Assembly: GCA_030652995.1 (NCBI GenBank)
Contig: JAUSAG010000028.1
Coordinates: 1-57,296, forward strand
Reading direction: 5' to 3'
Length of the DNA: 57,296 bases
Source: Methylotenera sp.
GTDB lineage: Bacteria > Pseudomonadota > Gammaproteobacteria > Burkholderiales > Methylophilaceae
Below are positions 1 through 9,740 of the stretch, one piece after another. The notes beneath the pieces were generated by a model. The model ran no database searches and was not told the origin of the DNA. It was given only the letters and a program-made list of their open reading frames with translations. How positions within the stretch are numbered: the first letter of the stretch is position 1; each line of letters opens with the position of its first letter. The position numbers and the translations under genes were made by a program.

Positions 1-1692
1 TTCAGTCATTTTGTCCATCAGGGCGTTGACGCCGTCACACAAGCTGGCTATGGCGCCGGTTTTGCCTGCTAAGGGTACGCGACTGCTGAGGTCGCCGGCT
101 TTAGCGCCTTCAATAATCGATTGGGTTTCTTCTACTGCGTCCGCCAATGCAGCTGCATTGGTATACTGCTCGGTAATATCGGTAGCAAATTTCACCACCT
201 TGAATGGCTTGCCATTCATATCGAATATCGGGTTGTAAGATGCCTGTAGCCATACCACCCGCCCGTCCTTTGCGATTCGCTTGTATTGCCCTGCCTCAGC
301 TTCACCGCGTCCAAGTCTCTCCCAAAAGGCTTTAAATTCATTGCTGGTACGATAACTTGGCTCTACAAACATACCGTGGTGATTACCCACAATCTCATTT
401 TCGTTATAACCAGTGGCTGTCAGAAAGTTCTCGTTCGCAGCAAGAATTTTGCCAGATGTATCAAACTCAATGACGGCTTGCAATTTATTAACCGCAACCA
501 TTTTTCCTTCATGGTCGGCCGCTTTCAAACGTTGTTCGGTAATGTCTATGGTGTAGTTCACTAATTTAAATGGCTTGCCTTTTAAATCTAGTATTGGGCT
601 ATATGAGGCTTGTATCCAGACTTCTTTACCATTTTTAGCGATACGTTTATATTGACCGATGTCACTGCCGCCCTCAACCAATTTAGCCCAAAAGTTTTTA
701 TATGCTTCACTCTTGGCAAAGTTTGAGTCCAGTACGATGCTCACATGCTTGCCTATTAATTCGTTAGCTGTATAACCCAGCATATTCAAGTAAACGTCAT
801 TAGCCTGCAAAATTGTGCCATCCAAACCAACTTCGATGACCCCTTGTGCCTTCTGTATTGCGTTAATTTTACCTAAATAATCGTTGTCCCTCGTTTTTTG
901 TACGGTGATATCAGTTGCATATTTAACGACTTTTACAGGATTACCATAAATATCCATAATGGGGTTATAGCTTGCTTGCATCCAGACATCTGAGCCGCTT
1001 TTACTCAGATGTTTATATTGCCCCGTTTGATACTCACCACGTTTAAGACTTGCCCAAAAATCGCGATATTCTTTTGAGTCACGTTGTGTAGCATCTAAAA
1101 AAATACTATCAGACTGGCCAACAACCTCATTTGCGGTATATCCAAAGATATCTAAAAAGCTTTGGTTAGCATTGATTATTTTGCCTTCCATAGATAACTC
1201 AACCACACCTTGAGATTTACTAATCGCAGCAATCTGCCCCTCGGAATCTGCAGTTTTTTGCTTGTCTTTAGTAATGTCAGTCATATAACTAGTGACTTTA
1301 TATATTTCGCCTTTGGCATTTGGAATAGGGCTAAAATAACCTTGAAACCAATGGCTTTCACCATTTTTAGCAACAAACTGATACTGCCCGGTATCATTCT
1401 CACCACGAGATAACTTATCCCATAACGCTTGCATTTGTCGGGTGTTACGCACTTCTTGAGAAAGAAATTCATAGTGGTGGCGCCCTACCATCTCATTTGA
1501 TTGGTAGCCTAGTGCGTCAATCCAGTTTTGATTTACCGTAAGCAAGTTACCTTTTGGGGTGTATTCAACCACGCAACGGGCTTTGTCAATTTCACGCTTT
1601 AATGCATGAAACTCTGCCACCTCATCTTGAAGCGCTTTGTATTTTTTACCTTGAAATACATTACTGATTGATTCAAAAAAATTCGCACTCAT
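1..1692 (-). CDS. Methyl-accepting chemotaxis protein with four tandem PAS domains (C-terminus outside window)
   Basis: Open reading frame of 564 codons from ATG at 1692 (preceded by AGGG) running off the window start without a stop. After a short N-terminal helix there are four PAS domains of about 122 residues repeated with a DNA period near 366 bp. Each ends in a Y-x-TDIT type boundary (about 1274, 908, 545 and 178). Each repeat carries the same pattern of GY-x-NE-(M/V/L)-(V/I)-G, then a G-x-Y or GQY motif and a W-(F/M/I)-Q-(G/A) motif, as in soluble PAS-containing chemoreceptors. The last residues (AGDLSSRVPL and GVNALMDKM) look like the HAMP-like linker before a signalling domain. No transmembrane segment is seen, so it is probably a cytosolic receptor sensing redox or a small ligand (inference). 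It is last in the che operon after cheW. The methyl-accepting domain itself is not in the window. Confidence 0.85.
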   Translation of the reverse strand, partial: MSANFFESISNVFQGKKYKALQDEVAEFHALKREIDKARCVVEYTPKGNLLTVNQNWIDALGYQSNEMVGRHHYEFLSQEVRNTRQMQALWDKLSRGENDTGQYQFVAKNGESHWFQGYFSPIPNAKGEIYKVTSYMTDITKDKQKTADSEGQIAAISKSQGVVELSMEGKIINANQSFLDIFGYTANEVVGQSDSIFLDATQRDSKEYRDFWASLKRGEYQTGQYKHLSKSGSDVWMQASYNPIMDIYGNPVKVVKYATDITVQKTRDNDYLGKINAIQKAQGVIEVGLDGTILQANDVYLNMLGYTANELIGKHVSIVLDSNFAKSEAYKNFWAKLVEGGSDIGQYKRIAKNGKEVWIQASYSPILDLKGKPFKLVNYTIDITEQRLKAADHEGKMVAVNKLQAVIEFDTSGKILAANENFLTATGYNENEIVGNHHGMFVEPSYRTSNEFKAFWERLGRGEAEAGQYKRIAKDGRVVWLQASYNPIFDMNGKPFKVVKFATDITEQYTNAAALADAVEETQSIIEGAKAGDLSSRVPLAGKTGAIASLCDGVNALMDKMTE

Positions 1693-1793
1693 AACGACCC
1701 TTACATAGATTTAAACTTAAACTTTGATTCAATAATCACTGGCTTGCCCTAACGTGCTATAAAGACTCACCACTTATTCATCCAAATAACTAC

Positions 1794-2291
1794 TTATGCT
1801 GCAACGGCATCCATTAGTGCCATTTCCTGGCTACTCATCAACTGCTCAATATCTACAAGTATTAGCATTCTTTCATCCAATGTCGCAAGGCCTACTATGT
1901 ACTTAGTATCAATACTAGTCACCAATGACGGTACATCGCGAATTTGCTCATCTTTCAAGGCGATCACATCTGATACACCATCTACAACCACGCCGACGAC
2001 ACGTCCACGCAAGTTAAGAATAATCACGACGGTGAGTTCATTGTATTCAACTTTACCTAAGTTAAATTTAATGCGTAAATCAACAATCGGTACGATTTTT
2101 CCGCGTAAATTAACCACGCCTTTAATAAAATCAGGCGTGTTGGCAATTTGCGTAACGGCATCGTAACCGCGAATCTCTTGCACTTTAAGTATCTCTAAGC
2201 CATATTCCTCAGCACCCAATACAAAAGTTAAGTATTCACCTTCTGCGCTTTTTGCTTTTAACGCGTTGCTGGTCGCAGTATCTGTACTCAT
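1794..2291 (-). CDS. cheW: Chemotaxis coupling protein CheW
   Basis: 165 residues, the usual CheW length. CheW scaffolds CheA to the chemoreceptors. The single CheW beta-barrel domain fills residues about 18-155. Recognisable segments are [37 protein letters not shown] and VVVDGVSDV. The ATG has GGAG a few bases upstream. It lies 12 bp after cheA and about 100 bp before the PAS-rich receptor on the same strand, so these three are likely co-transcribed. Confidence 0.96.
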   Translation of the reverse strand: MSTDTATSNALKAKSAEGEYLTFVLGAEEYGLEILKVQEIRGYDAVTQIANTPDFIKGVVNLRGKIVPIVDLRIKFNLGKVEYNELTVVIILNLRGRVVGVVVDGVSDVIALKDEQIRDVPSLVTSIDTKYIVGLATLDERMLILVDIEQLMSSQEMALMDAVAA

Positions 2292-2303
2292 GTTGTAAGC
2301 TCC

Positions 2304-4664
2304 TTATGCATTTCTTTGGTTTTGTAATGGTTGATTATTTGGGTTTGAAAACGGTGGTGCGCCTGTGAGGTAGTTGGTGTTTTGCCCCATTTGAATAATG
2401 GCTGAAACATCTAATATCAACGCCACACCGCCATCACCCATGATAGTGGCCCCTGAAATACCCGGCACTTTTTTAAAGTTGGTTTCTAAGCTCTTAATGA
2501 CGACTTGTTGCTGTCCGACTAGTCGATCAACAAATAAGGCAGATTTTTTACCATCAGACTCAATGAGTACCAGCACCCCTTTTGTAGGGTCGGTAATGTC
2601 AGTTGCGTGGTTAAATAAACTATGCAGCGCAATAATCGGCAAGTATTCACCACGTACATGTACCATGCGGCCTTCGCCAGTCACGGTTTTTATGTCCTCC
2701 GCACGCGGTTGTAGTGTTTCTACAATTAGGTTGAGCGGAATCACATAAATGCTCTTACCTAGCGACACTGACATACCATCAAGAATCGCCAACGTGAGTG
2801 GCAATGCAATTGAAATCGTGGTGCCAAAACCTAGCGCTGAGCGAATTTCAACCACACCGCCCATCGAGGTAATATTTCGTTTAACCACATCCATGCCGAC
2901 ACCACGGCCTGAAACATCGGTGACAACTTCAGCCGTAGAAAAACCCGGGGCAAATATAAGCGCGAATACTTCAGAATCTGACATATTTTCGCTCACAGCC
3001 AAGCCATTTTTTGTCGCTTTTTCTAGCAGTTTATTGCGATTTAAACCCGCACCATCATCGGTAACTTCAATCACGATACTGCCGCCTTTGTGTGCGGCAG
3101 AAAGTGTTAATGTACCCGCTTCACCTTTACCTGCCGCCCTGCGATTAGCCGGTATTTCAATACCGTGATCAACACTGTTGCGCACTAAGTGAGTTAGCGG
3201 GTCCACAATGCGTTCAATCAAGCCTTTATCCAGCTCTGTAGCTGCACCTATCGTGACAAACTCTACTTTTTTATTGAGCTTGGCGGCTAGGTCACGCACC
3301 ATGCGTGGAAAGCGTGAGAACACAAAATCCATCGGCATCATACGGATAGACATCACGGATTCTTGCAGGTCTCGCGTGTTACGAGTGAGCTGGCCTACGC
3401 TGTTAATGAGCGCCTCGTGATGGACTGGGTCTAGGTGACTGATGCGCTGCTCAATCATGGCCTGCGTAATCACCAACTCACCAACAAGGTTAATGAGTTG
3501 GTCAACTTTTTCTACGCCCACACGGATAGATGAGGTTTCTGTATTAGATGTAGCTTTATCTGATTCACGACGACCAGGGCTTCTTCTTTCAACGCCACCT
3601 GGTGCCGTTGAGCCAGCTTCTGTAGCGGCTTCAACAGCCGCTGCCGTAATAACGGCAGGTTCACCGCTGTTAGCTACGGTTAAAACAGTATCATCGCCAA
3701 TTAAAGAAGCAACAACAGCATCTGGATGCGGTTGGAACGGCGCAAAAAAGCCATAACCTTCCTCTACTTTTTCTTTACCTTCTTCTTCAAACAAGCCATA
3801 ACCGACTTCTTCATGAATTTCAACACCTGAGCCTGATGTAGCTTTTGATTCTGTTTTTGATTCTGTTTTTGCAAGTTCTGGCGCTGTAGTTGCAACACTG
3901 ACTTCAACTACCGGACTAACAGCTGTAGCCGTTGACGCTAATGTAATCACTAAATCATCAGCATCCACAATAAATGAGCAGATAGAAACAATATCGGCCT
4001 GTGAAGAATCTGTAGTGAGTGACAATACATAACGACCATTGGTCTGCTTACTCACCACAACCAAACCCAATAAGCCTAGCTCCTCTTGCAGGTTTTCAAC
4101 GTCTCTTTCGGTAATTTCTGGCATCACAATGTTAAAGCAGCTGGACCCGTCAGGAATCTCATGTTGTGCAACTTCAGCCGTGGCTGAATACTCAATTTTT
4201 GCGAGTGCGGTAGGTACAGGTGCGGCTACGGGCGCAGGCGCTACTGCTACAGGGTGCGCTGCAATCACAACACCACTGGCATCTGAAAGTGACTTCAACA
4301 CCATTTTGACATCAGCTACTTGCTCTTGATCAACCTCTGCGGCATTACGATGACCGTTTAACTCCATCGCCAACACATCTTTTGCTGCCAAAAAAGCATC
4401 CACATGCTCAGCTGTCAGGGCCATTTCATGCTTACGAATTTTGTCCAGCAGGTTTTCAAGCACATGGGTAATTTCGGTCATGTCCATAAAGCCGAAAGTA
4501 GCCGCCCCGCCTTTAATAGAGTGCGCTGCCCTAAAAATGGCATTCAACTCCTCATCATCCGGGCTTTCCATATCGATGCCTAACAGGAGGCGCTCAGCCT
4601 CTGCCAGTAGCTCGTCTGCCTCATCAAAGAAGACCTCGTAAAACTGACTCATATCAATTGTCAT
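2304..4664 (-). CDS. cheA: Chemotaxis histidine kinase CheA
   Basis: 786 residues. The domain order is that of CheA: an N-terminal HPt domain with phospho-acceptor His48 in AAHSIKGGAATFG, a long linker (about residues 130-370) with a small conserved-looking GYGLFEEE segment, dimerisation region, HATPase with N-box LVRNSVDHGIE and G-box DDGAGLN, and a C-terminal CheW-like regulatory domain ending near residue 765. It autophosphorylates on receptor input and passes phosphate to CheY. The linker is Ala/Val/Pro rich and longer than in E. coli CheA. The ATG at 4664 has GGAG seven bases upstream. It sits between cheY and cheW in the operon. Confidence 0.97.
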   Translation of the reverse strand: MTIDMSQFYEVFFDEADELLAEAERLLLGIDMESPDDEELNAIFRAAHSIKGGAATFGFMDMTEITHVLENLLDKIRKHEMALTAEHVDAFLAAKDVLAMELNGHRNAAEVDQEQVADVKMVLKSLSDASGVVIAAHPVAVAPAPVAAPVPTALAKIEYSATAEVAQHEIPDGSSCFNIVMPEITERDVENLQEELGLLGLVVVSKQTNGRYVLSLTTDSSQADIVSICSFIVDADDLVITLASTATAVSPVVEVSVATTAPELAKTESKTESKATSGSGVEIHEEVGYGLFEEEGKEKVEEGYGFFAPFQPHPDAVVASLIGDDTVLTVANSGEPAVITAAAVEAATEAGSTAPGGVERRSPGRRESDKATSNTETSSIRVGVEKVDQLINLVGELVITQAMIEQRISHLDPVHHEALINSVGQLTRNTRDLQESVMSIRMMPMDFVFSRFPRMVRDLAAKLNKKVEFVTIGAATELDKGLIERIVDPLTHLVRNSVDHGIEIPANRRAAGKGEAGTLTLSAAHKGGSIVIEVTDDGAGLNRNKLLEKATKNGLAVSENMSDSEVFALIFAPGFSTAEVVTDVSGRGVGMDVVKRNITSMGGVVEIRSALGFGTTISIALPLTLAILDGMSVSLGKSIYVIPLNLIVETLQPRAEDIKTVTGEGRMVHVRGEYLPIIALHSLFNHATDITDPTKGVLVLIESDGKKSALFVDRLVGQQQVVIKSLETNFKKVPGISGATIMGDGGVALILDVSAIIQMGQNTNYLTGAPPFSNPNNQPLQNQRNA

Positions 4665-4773
4665 TACTGTACTCCGCTTATCAACTTAGTTCTTTGCTAC
4701 CTATTCACCATCAACATTTGCTCATTTAACCTTTCTCATCCTAAGTATCAAGTGAGAAAGTTAAATTTGAAGT

Positions 4774-5142
4774 TTAAGATCCGATGACCTTTTGCACCAC
4801 TTCAATTAACCGTTTTGGGTCAAATGGTTTTACCAGCCAGCCATTAGCACCTGCAGCCTTACCTTTAGCTTTCATTTCATCACTGGATTCTGTGGTTAGC
4901 ATCAAAATTGGCACAGTTTTATACGAACCCAATTCGCGTAAATGCTTAATAAGCGTTAAGCCATCCATAATCGGCATATTTTGGTCTGTTAGCACTAAGT
5001 CAACTGTTTTTTCTTTTGCTTTATTGAGGCCATCTTGACCATCAACAGCGGACACAACTTCGTAACCCGCGGCTTTAAGACTAAATGCCACCATTTGGCG
5101 TAGAGAACCTGAGTCATCCACTGCTAGAATTGTTTTTGCCAT
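4774..5142 (-). CDS. cheY: Chemotaxis response regulator CheY
   Basis: 122 residues from the ATG at 5142; an in-frame GTG four codons earlier (5154) is possible but has no better ribosome site. A single receiver domain with acidic pair in AVDDSG, phospho-Asp in VLTDQNMPIMDG, the Thr of MLTTESS and the Lys of LVKPFDP. No output domain, so it signals by binding the flagellar switch when phosphorylated by CheA. Upstream is the phosphatase gene cheZ and downstream cheA, as expected for a complete signalling unit. Confidence 0.94.
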   Translation of the reverse strand: MAKTILAVDDSGSLRQMVAFSLKAAGYEVVSAVDGQDGLNKAKEKTVDLVLTDQNMPIMDGLTLIKHLRELGSYKTVPILMLTTESSDEMKAKGKAAGANGWLVKPFDPKRLIEVVQKVIGS

Positions 5143-5262
5143 TGCTTTACTCACTTTTTCATTGTTAACAAATATTCACCATGAAACTACAAAATCAAGG
5201 CGCTTTAATGCTTAACCCACACTACTTAACGGCATAAAATATGATTTATTTAGCGATTGTTG

Positions 5263-5811
5263 CTAAAAAAGATCAATTTCCCCTGTTGCCATATCTTGCT
5301 GACCTACTGAACGACGCAAGCCACCTGACAGCGCATGACTACCCTCATTTAAGCTATGGCTCATTGCATCTAAAAATTTGGCAATTTCCTCATGCTCATG
5401 GCTCGGTTCCATCTCGCCACTATGGGTTTCTATTTCATGCAACAAGTCCTTTAAGCCATTCACGCGTTTGATGGTTCTTGAAATCAATTGACTGGTAAGG
5501 TCTTGAAATTGCAGGCTGGTCACCACTGCATTCACCTCTTCACCAATTTTTTGTTTAAAAGCATCAAGCCTATTGAGCTCTTCTTGATCAAACGCATATT
5601 TAGCAACTAATGCATCTAACACTTGTTGTTGTTCAGTCACGGCCTCATGCACAGCTGTAAAACTGGCGCCAAGCTTCTCAATGGCTTCACTTAATAAAAA
5701 TGTAGTTTGCAGCAGATCTGCCTCTACCTCTACTAAATGCTGTTTACCATGATCAGACACTGCACCTAGCAGCTTTCTTAATTCAGTAATCGGTAATGTT
5801 TTCATTTCCAT
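5263..5811 (-). CDS. cheZ: Protein phosphatase CheZ (short form)
   Basis: 182 residues, shorter than the roughly 210-residue E. coli CheZ. Long helices form the expected hairpin. The catalytic signature FQDLTSQLI is present, with Asp104 and Gln108 matching the acidic and glutamine residues used for CheY-P hydrolysis in the family. The C-terminal tail ending DMATGEIDLF resembles the amphipathic CheY-docking peptide. It lies between motB and cheY, which supports the assignment. The start is one of two nearby ATGs (5811 or 5805); neither has a strong ribosome site. Confidence 0.85.
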   Translation of the reverse strand: MEMKTLPITELRKLLGAVSDHGKQHLVEVEADLLQTTFLLSEAIEKLGASFTAVHEAVTEQQQVLDALVAKYAFDQEELNRLDAFKQKIGEEVNAVVTSLQFQDLTSQLISRTIKRVNGLKDLLHEIETHSGEMEPSHEHEEIAKFLDAMSHSLNEGSHALSGGLRRSVGQQDMATGEIDLF

Positions 5812-5904
5812 ACGAGGTATCTTTCAAAATACTTACTTACTATAAAGCCAGCTAACGCAAAGCGTTGCGCCAACTTAATATTTTATTTGTGTTTTAAACA
5901 ACAT

Positions 5905-6837
5905 TTACGGCACTAGCGTTTGATTGATTGTTTCACTTGTTGCATCCGAAGATAAATTGACGGCAGCGCTATCTTTCATCGCATCTTCTTCAGCTTTTTT
6001 ATTCATCACAATAATGCTGATACGCCGATTGATTGGGTTAAGCGGATCGTCTTTATCAAACAATGAAGCCGAAGCCAACCCAACCACACGCAGTAATTTT
6101 GTTTCATCCATCCCGCCGGCAACCAACTCACGGCGCGAAGCATTGGCGCGATCTGCTGATAACTCCCAGTTGCTATAAGCTTTACCACCGCTTGAATAAG
6201 ATGCTGCATCAGTGTGACCAGATAAGCTGACTTTATTAGTAACGCCGTTTAACATTTGGCCAATTTCTTTCAAAATCTGTTTGGCATAAGGTTGCATTTC
6301 AGCTTTTGAAGATTCAAACATCGGTCGGTTTTGCTCATCTACAATCTGAATTCGCAAACCCTCAGTAGTGATATCAAGGATAAGTTGTTTTTTGAACTTG
6401 CTCAAGGTCGGACTATCTTCAATGGTTTTTTCCAGCTTATTTTTCAGCTCCACCAGTTTTTCAGCTTCTGCTTTCTCAAGCGCGGCTTTGGCATCTTTAA
6501 TATCCACGGCTTTTTGTTTACCTGGCGGCCCATCAACCGGTTTTACCTGACCTTGCTTTTTAGTGAGGTCTTTTCCACCGCCGCCTTTAATCAAGGTGTC
6601 GCTAGCTCCAACCGAGGTGCCGCCCATGAGCGCCACCCTTAACGGCGTTTTAAAATAATCAGAAATCCCTTCCTTTTGTGCTTTTGAGGTAGAGCCTAGT
6701 AGCCACATAAGCAAAAAGAAAGCCATCATGGCCGTAACAAAGTCAGCATAGGCGATTTTCCATGCACCACCATGATGGCCACCGCCACTTTTCTTGATTT
6801 TTTTTACGATAATCGGTCGGTGCAGTTCTTCAGCCAT
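5905..6837 (-). CDS. motB: Flagellar motor stator protein MotB
   Basis: 310 residues. Short cytosolic N-terminus rich in Lys/Gly/His, one membrane segment (about 34-52) with the proton-binding Asp32 in AYADFVTAMMAFF, then a periplasmic region with an OmpA-like peptidoglycan-binding domain (about 150-285; LSGHTDAAS, NWELSADRA, NRRISI). Partner of MotA encoded 23 bp upstream. A second, divergent stator pair lies at 16949-18522. Confidence 0.96.
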   Translation of the reverse strand: MAEELHRPIIVKKIKKSGGGHHGGAWKIAYADFVTAMMAFFLLMWLLGSTSKAQKEGISDYFKTPLRVALMGGTSVGASDTLIKGGGGKDLTKKQGQVKPVDGPPGKQKAVDIKDAKAALEKAEAEKLVELKNKLEKTIEDSPTLSKFKKQLILDITTEGLRIQIVDEQNRPMFESSKAEMQPYAKQILKEIGQMLNGVTNKVSLSGHTDAASYSSGGKAYSNWELSADRANASRRELVAGGMDETKLLRVVGLASASLFDKDDPLNPINRRISIIVMNKKAEEDAMKDSAAVNLSSDATSETINQTLVP

Positions 6838-6860
6838 GACTATTCCCGTGATCAGTCATC

Positions 6861-7721
6861 TTATTTACCTTTAGTCTGTTTAACATGGGTTTCAAGCTCG
6901 GCAAATGTAGGACGCTCTGTTGAGTAAAGCACCTTACGACCAAACTCAACTGCAATAGCAGGCGCATAACCATTCAGGCTTGCCAACAAAGTAACTTTAA
7001 CGGTTTGGAACATTTTGGTGCCTTCTTCCAGCTTTTGTTCAGCCAAGCCTGAAAGCGGCCCCACAAACCCATAAGCAAGCAAAATACCCAAAAATGTACC
7101 CACTAACGCATGGCCAATCAAAACGCCTAATTCATTTGGTGGCAAGTGCAAACTTTCCATGGTGTGCACCACCCCCATCACCGCTGCCACAATGCCAAAA
7201 GCGGGCAAGCCATCCCCTAGCTTTGCAATACAATGCGCGGGTACGTGCCCTTCCGTATGATGGGTTTCGATTTCGTTGTCCATGAGGTTTTCAACCTGAA
7301 ACGCATCCATATTGCCTGACACCATGAGGCGTAAATAATCAGTAATAAAGTCAGTAATGTGATGATCTGCGGTAATTTTTGGGTATTTACTGAAAAGCGG
7401 GCTGGCCTCTGGGTTTTCAATGTCATTTTCAATCGACATCATGCCGTCTTTACGAATTTTGGTGAGAATTTCAAACAGTAGTGCGAGTAAATCCATATAC
7501 AAGGCCTTGTTGTATTTTGAACCTTTAAACAAGCCCGGGAGGACTTTAACAGTCGCTTTGATGGCTTTACTGTCGTTGCCCACCACAAAAGCCCCTAATG
7601 CCCCACCAAATATCATCAGCACTTCAAGTGGCTGCCATAAACCTCCTAGGTGACCGCCAGCCAATGCGTAACCGCCAAACACCGCACCGCATATAACAAT
7701 GTAACCGATGATGATAAACAT
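6861..7721 (-). CDS. motA: Flagellar motor stator protein MotA
   Basis: 286 residues, the normal length for the E. coli-type MotA. Four membrane segments: two near the N-terminus (about 3-22 and 34-50) and two in the second half (about 165-190 and 200-225), with a large cytosolic loop between. The conserved prolines of GLPAFGIVAAVMGVVHTM, which couple proton flow to torque, are present. The ATG is preceded by GGAGT. It is the first gene of the motAB-cheZYAW-mcp run, so a promoter is expected in 7722-7903, but I could not identify a convincing FliA site there. Confidence 0.97.
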   Translation of the reverse strand: MFIIIGYIVICGAVFGGYALAGGHLGGLWQPLEVLMIFGGALGAFVVGNDSKAIKATVKVLPGLFKGSKYNKALYMDLLALLFEILTKIRKDGMMSIENDIENPEASPLFSKYPKITADHHITDFITDYLRLMVSGNMDAFQVENLMDNEIETHHTEGHVPAHCIAKLGDGLPAFGIVAAVMGVVHTMESLHLPPNELGVLIGHALVGTFLGILLAYGFVGPLSGLAEQKLEEGTKMFQTVKVTLLASLNGYAPAIAVEFGRKVLYSTERPTFAELETHVKQTKGK

Positions 7722-7903
7722 ACTCTTGTACTCCAGATTAAATACTACAATTTTTCAACTTAGCCTTCAGAATACCCAATATATCTTAAATCAATTGTGG
7801 GAATAAAGAGGTTTTTTTATTTCACTCATCAATTGGCTAAACATAAAAAACAGCTAGGCATTGATTACTATCAACAATTTAACTTTTATTCTCACTTATA
7901 AAT

Positions 7904-8701
7904 TTAAGGAATTTTCCATACATACAGCATTTTCCCCTGATCGTCATGACTGATGACGCTCGAAGGTGGCACGCCTTGGATTTCAAACTCATAACTCATC
8001 AACAAGCTACCTGGACGCATTTCTGCATGAGATTTTTGCCATAGTGCATGCATTACCGCAGGTGATAAATAAGCAAAAATCACATCGTAATTTGCAAAGT
8101 CCAACGCGTGATAATCGCCAAATTTGAAAACTGCACGAGAGCGTTTAAGCTTGGCTCTCACCACACTGACTAACCAAGGTAATGGCGCTATTTCGATGCC
8201 CTCAATCAAGCTTTCCGGACGTGCCTTAGCTACGCACATGGACAAATCACCTAAGCCGCTACCTATATCTATCAAGCGTATCGGCTTATTTTGTGGCAAA
8301 AGACTTAGCACTTGCTCCCAAATGACTGAGCGCGAGGGGAAAAATGGCACTTGAGTACGAAATGTCGTCCAGTACAGGCTTAGTGTGACAATAAAACCTA
8401 TCAAATAAAATGTATTGGGAATATGCAAAATTGACATTGCCCAAACAACAATTGGAAAGCCTAAATGTATCCAACGCCACCAAGAAGCCATGCCTGACAA
8501 ATGTGAAAAAAAAGCTGCAAACAATGCTTGCAGCAACACCAACGTAAAAATGGGGTAAGTTAAATCAAGATTAAAAATGATTGCCGAGAGCCAGTAAATA
8601 GCCCATGTAACACAAAGCACAGTAAATACAGCAACGCACTGAATAAGTACGGCTAAGGTTGCAGGTTTTAAATTAAGTTTTGCAGATAGGTTTTGCTGCA
8701 T
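7904..8701 (-). CDS. Membrane-anchored class I SAM-dependent methyltransferase
   Basis: 265 residues. The first 120 residues hold about four hydrophobic segments. The rest is a Rossmann methyltransferase with motif I as IDIGSGLGDLSMCVAK and a second acidic segment GIEIAPLPW. Substrate is unknown. It is a single gene between motA and a DUF4282 gene, with gaps of 180 bp and 150 bp, so it is probably not part of the motility operons. The fusion of several membrane helices to a small methyltransferase suggests a membrane-embedded or envelope substrate (inference). Confidence 0.75.
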   Translation of the reverse strand: MQQNLSAKLNLKPATLAVLIQCVAVFTVLCVTWAIYWLSAIIFNLDLTYPIFTLVLLQALFAAFFSHLSGMASWWRWIHLGFPIVVWAMSILHIPNTFYLIGFIVTLSLYWTTFRTQVPFFPSRSVIWEQVLSLLPQNKPIRLIDIGSGLGDLSMCVAKARPESLIEGIEIAPLPWLVSVVRAKLKRSRAVFKFGDYHALDFANYDVIFAYLSPAVMHALWQKSHAEMRPGSLLMSYEFEIQGVPPSSVISHDDQGKMLYVWKIP

Positions 8702-8852
8702 TCAGTAAGCCAAAAAAGTTCCAGCTTAACACCTCAATTAAACACGAGGCTTAATTTTTCAGCATTAGGAGTGGGTTAATTATTTACAGGCAGGCAACTA
8801 ATTTTAGTTCAGTTGTTGCATTGTCAGGCTTGATAACAATTCATCAAGCAAT

Positions 8853-9107
8853 TTACTTGTGGCGTAAATCTTGGAGTGCCTCGTTCATTTTGAATAGCAC
8901 TATCAGCAATTCACACCAAATTCTTGACGCCACAGCACCACCAACTGCATATAACAGGCCAGTAAAAAAATTACCCATTGAGAACCCGCCATAACCACCG
9001 AACATCGTACTTAAACCAGCCACTACAGCCGAAAATAGTAATAACCAGTAAACGAATGTAATGATTTTTGGGGTGAGCATGCTGTCGAAAAACAAAACGT
9101 CCTTCAT
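8853..9107 (-). CDS. DUF4282-type small membrane protein
   Basis: 84 residues with two hydrophobic segments (about 12-33 and 44-75) separated by a Gly-rich turn (GGYGGFSMG) and a short charged tail. This two-helix layout with a conserved R-x-x-x-E in the second half (SRIWCELLIVLFKMNEAL) is typical of the DUF4282 family. The family function is unknown. The ATG has GGGAG at a good distance. It lies 41 bp downstream of flhC on the same strand and may be read through from flhDC. Confidence 0.7.
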   Translation of the reverse strand: MKDVLFFDSMLTPKIITFVYWLLLFSAVVAGLSTMFGGYGGFSMGNFFTGLLYAVGGAVASRIWCELLIVLFKMNEALQDLRHK

Positions 9108-9148
9108 GAAAATCTCCCTTAATTATTGAATTATAATAGATTCAGTTG

Positions 9149-9709
9149 CTATGCGGTCATTGGCACTAATTTATAACTTAGTGCTTTGGCTTTTTTTGTT
9201 TTACCCGCACGAGAAGGCACATGGCACAAATTACATACATAGCTACTATTTAGATCATAGGCGTTCACAATAAAATTGCCACCACAGCAACTGCAACTTT
9301 GCAGTTTTAACATTTTACTTTCTACAAAGCGTACCAATGTCCAAGCGCGCGTCATTGATAATACCGGCTCAATGTCTGAATCTTCCTGCTCTACTTGCTG
9401 CAAATATAAACTGTAAGCCTTGATAATTGCATGAATACCAGTTACATCGGTGTAGTCCACCATAAACTTATAGATATTGAAGAAAATAGAAGAGTGAATA
9501 TTAGGCTGCCATGTCAAAAACCAATCCGTTGAAAATGGCAACATGCCCTTTGGTGGAGAAACACCCTTCAGCTCTTTGTAAAGTTTAATCAAACGCTCGC
9601 GAGAGAGCGTGGTTTGCGCTTCAAGTAACTGCAATCTCGCACCCAGCTTAATCATCTGCATCGCTAGCTGAATTTGTTCGGACTCATTCACTACGCTTTT
9701 CTTATTCAT
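9149..9709 (-). CDS. flhC: Flagellar master regulator subunit FlhC
   Basis: 186 residues from the ATG at 9709, chosen because AGGAG lies seven bases upstream; an in-frame start 13 codons earlier (9748) would overlap flhD. The protein has the FlhC core (LAMQMIKLGARLQLLEAQT, LSRERLIKLYKEL, STDWFLTWQPNIHSS) and the four-cysteine zinc site in CSCCGG and CNLCH. With FlhD it forms the FlhD4C2 activator of class 2 flagellar promoters. The flhB operon lies divergently across a 0.6-kb spacer. Confidence 0.95.
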   Translation of the reverse strand: MNKKSVVNESEQIQLAMQMIKLGARLQLLEAQTTLSRERLIKLYKELKGVSPPKGMLPFSTDWFLTWQPNIHSSIFFNIYKFMVDYTDVTGIHAIIKAYSLYLQQVEQEDSDIEPVLSMTRAWTLVRFVESKMLKLQSCSCCGGNFIVNAYDLNSSYVCNLCHVPSRAGKTKKAKALSYKLVPMTA

Positions 9710-9740
9710 GATTTTCTCCTGGCTCAACTTCAACCCAATA

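Noticed and set aside
7722-7903. FliA-type or sigma-54 promoter for motA
   Set aside because: Only a weak GG-N10-GC and no GCCGATAA-like -10 could be found, too poor to report.
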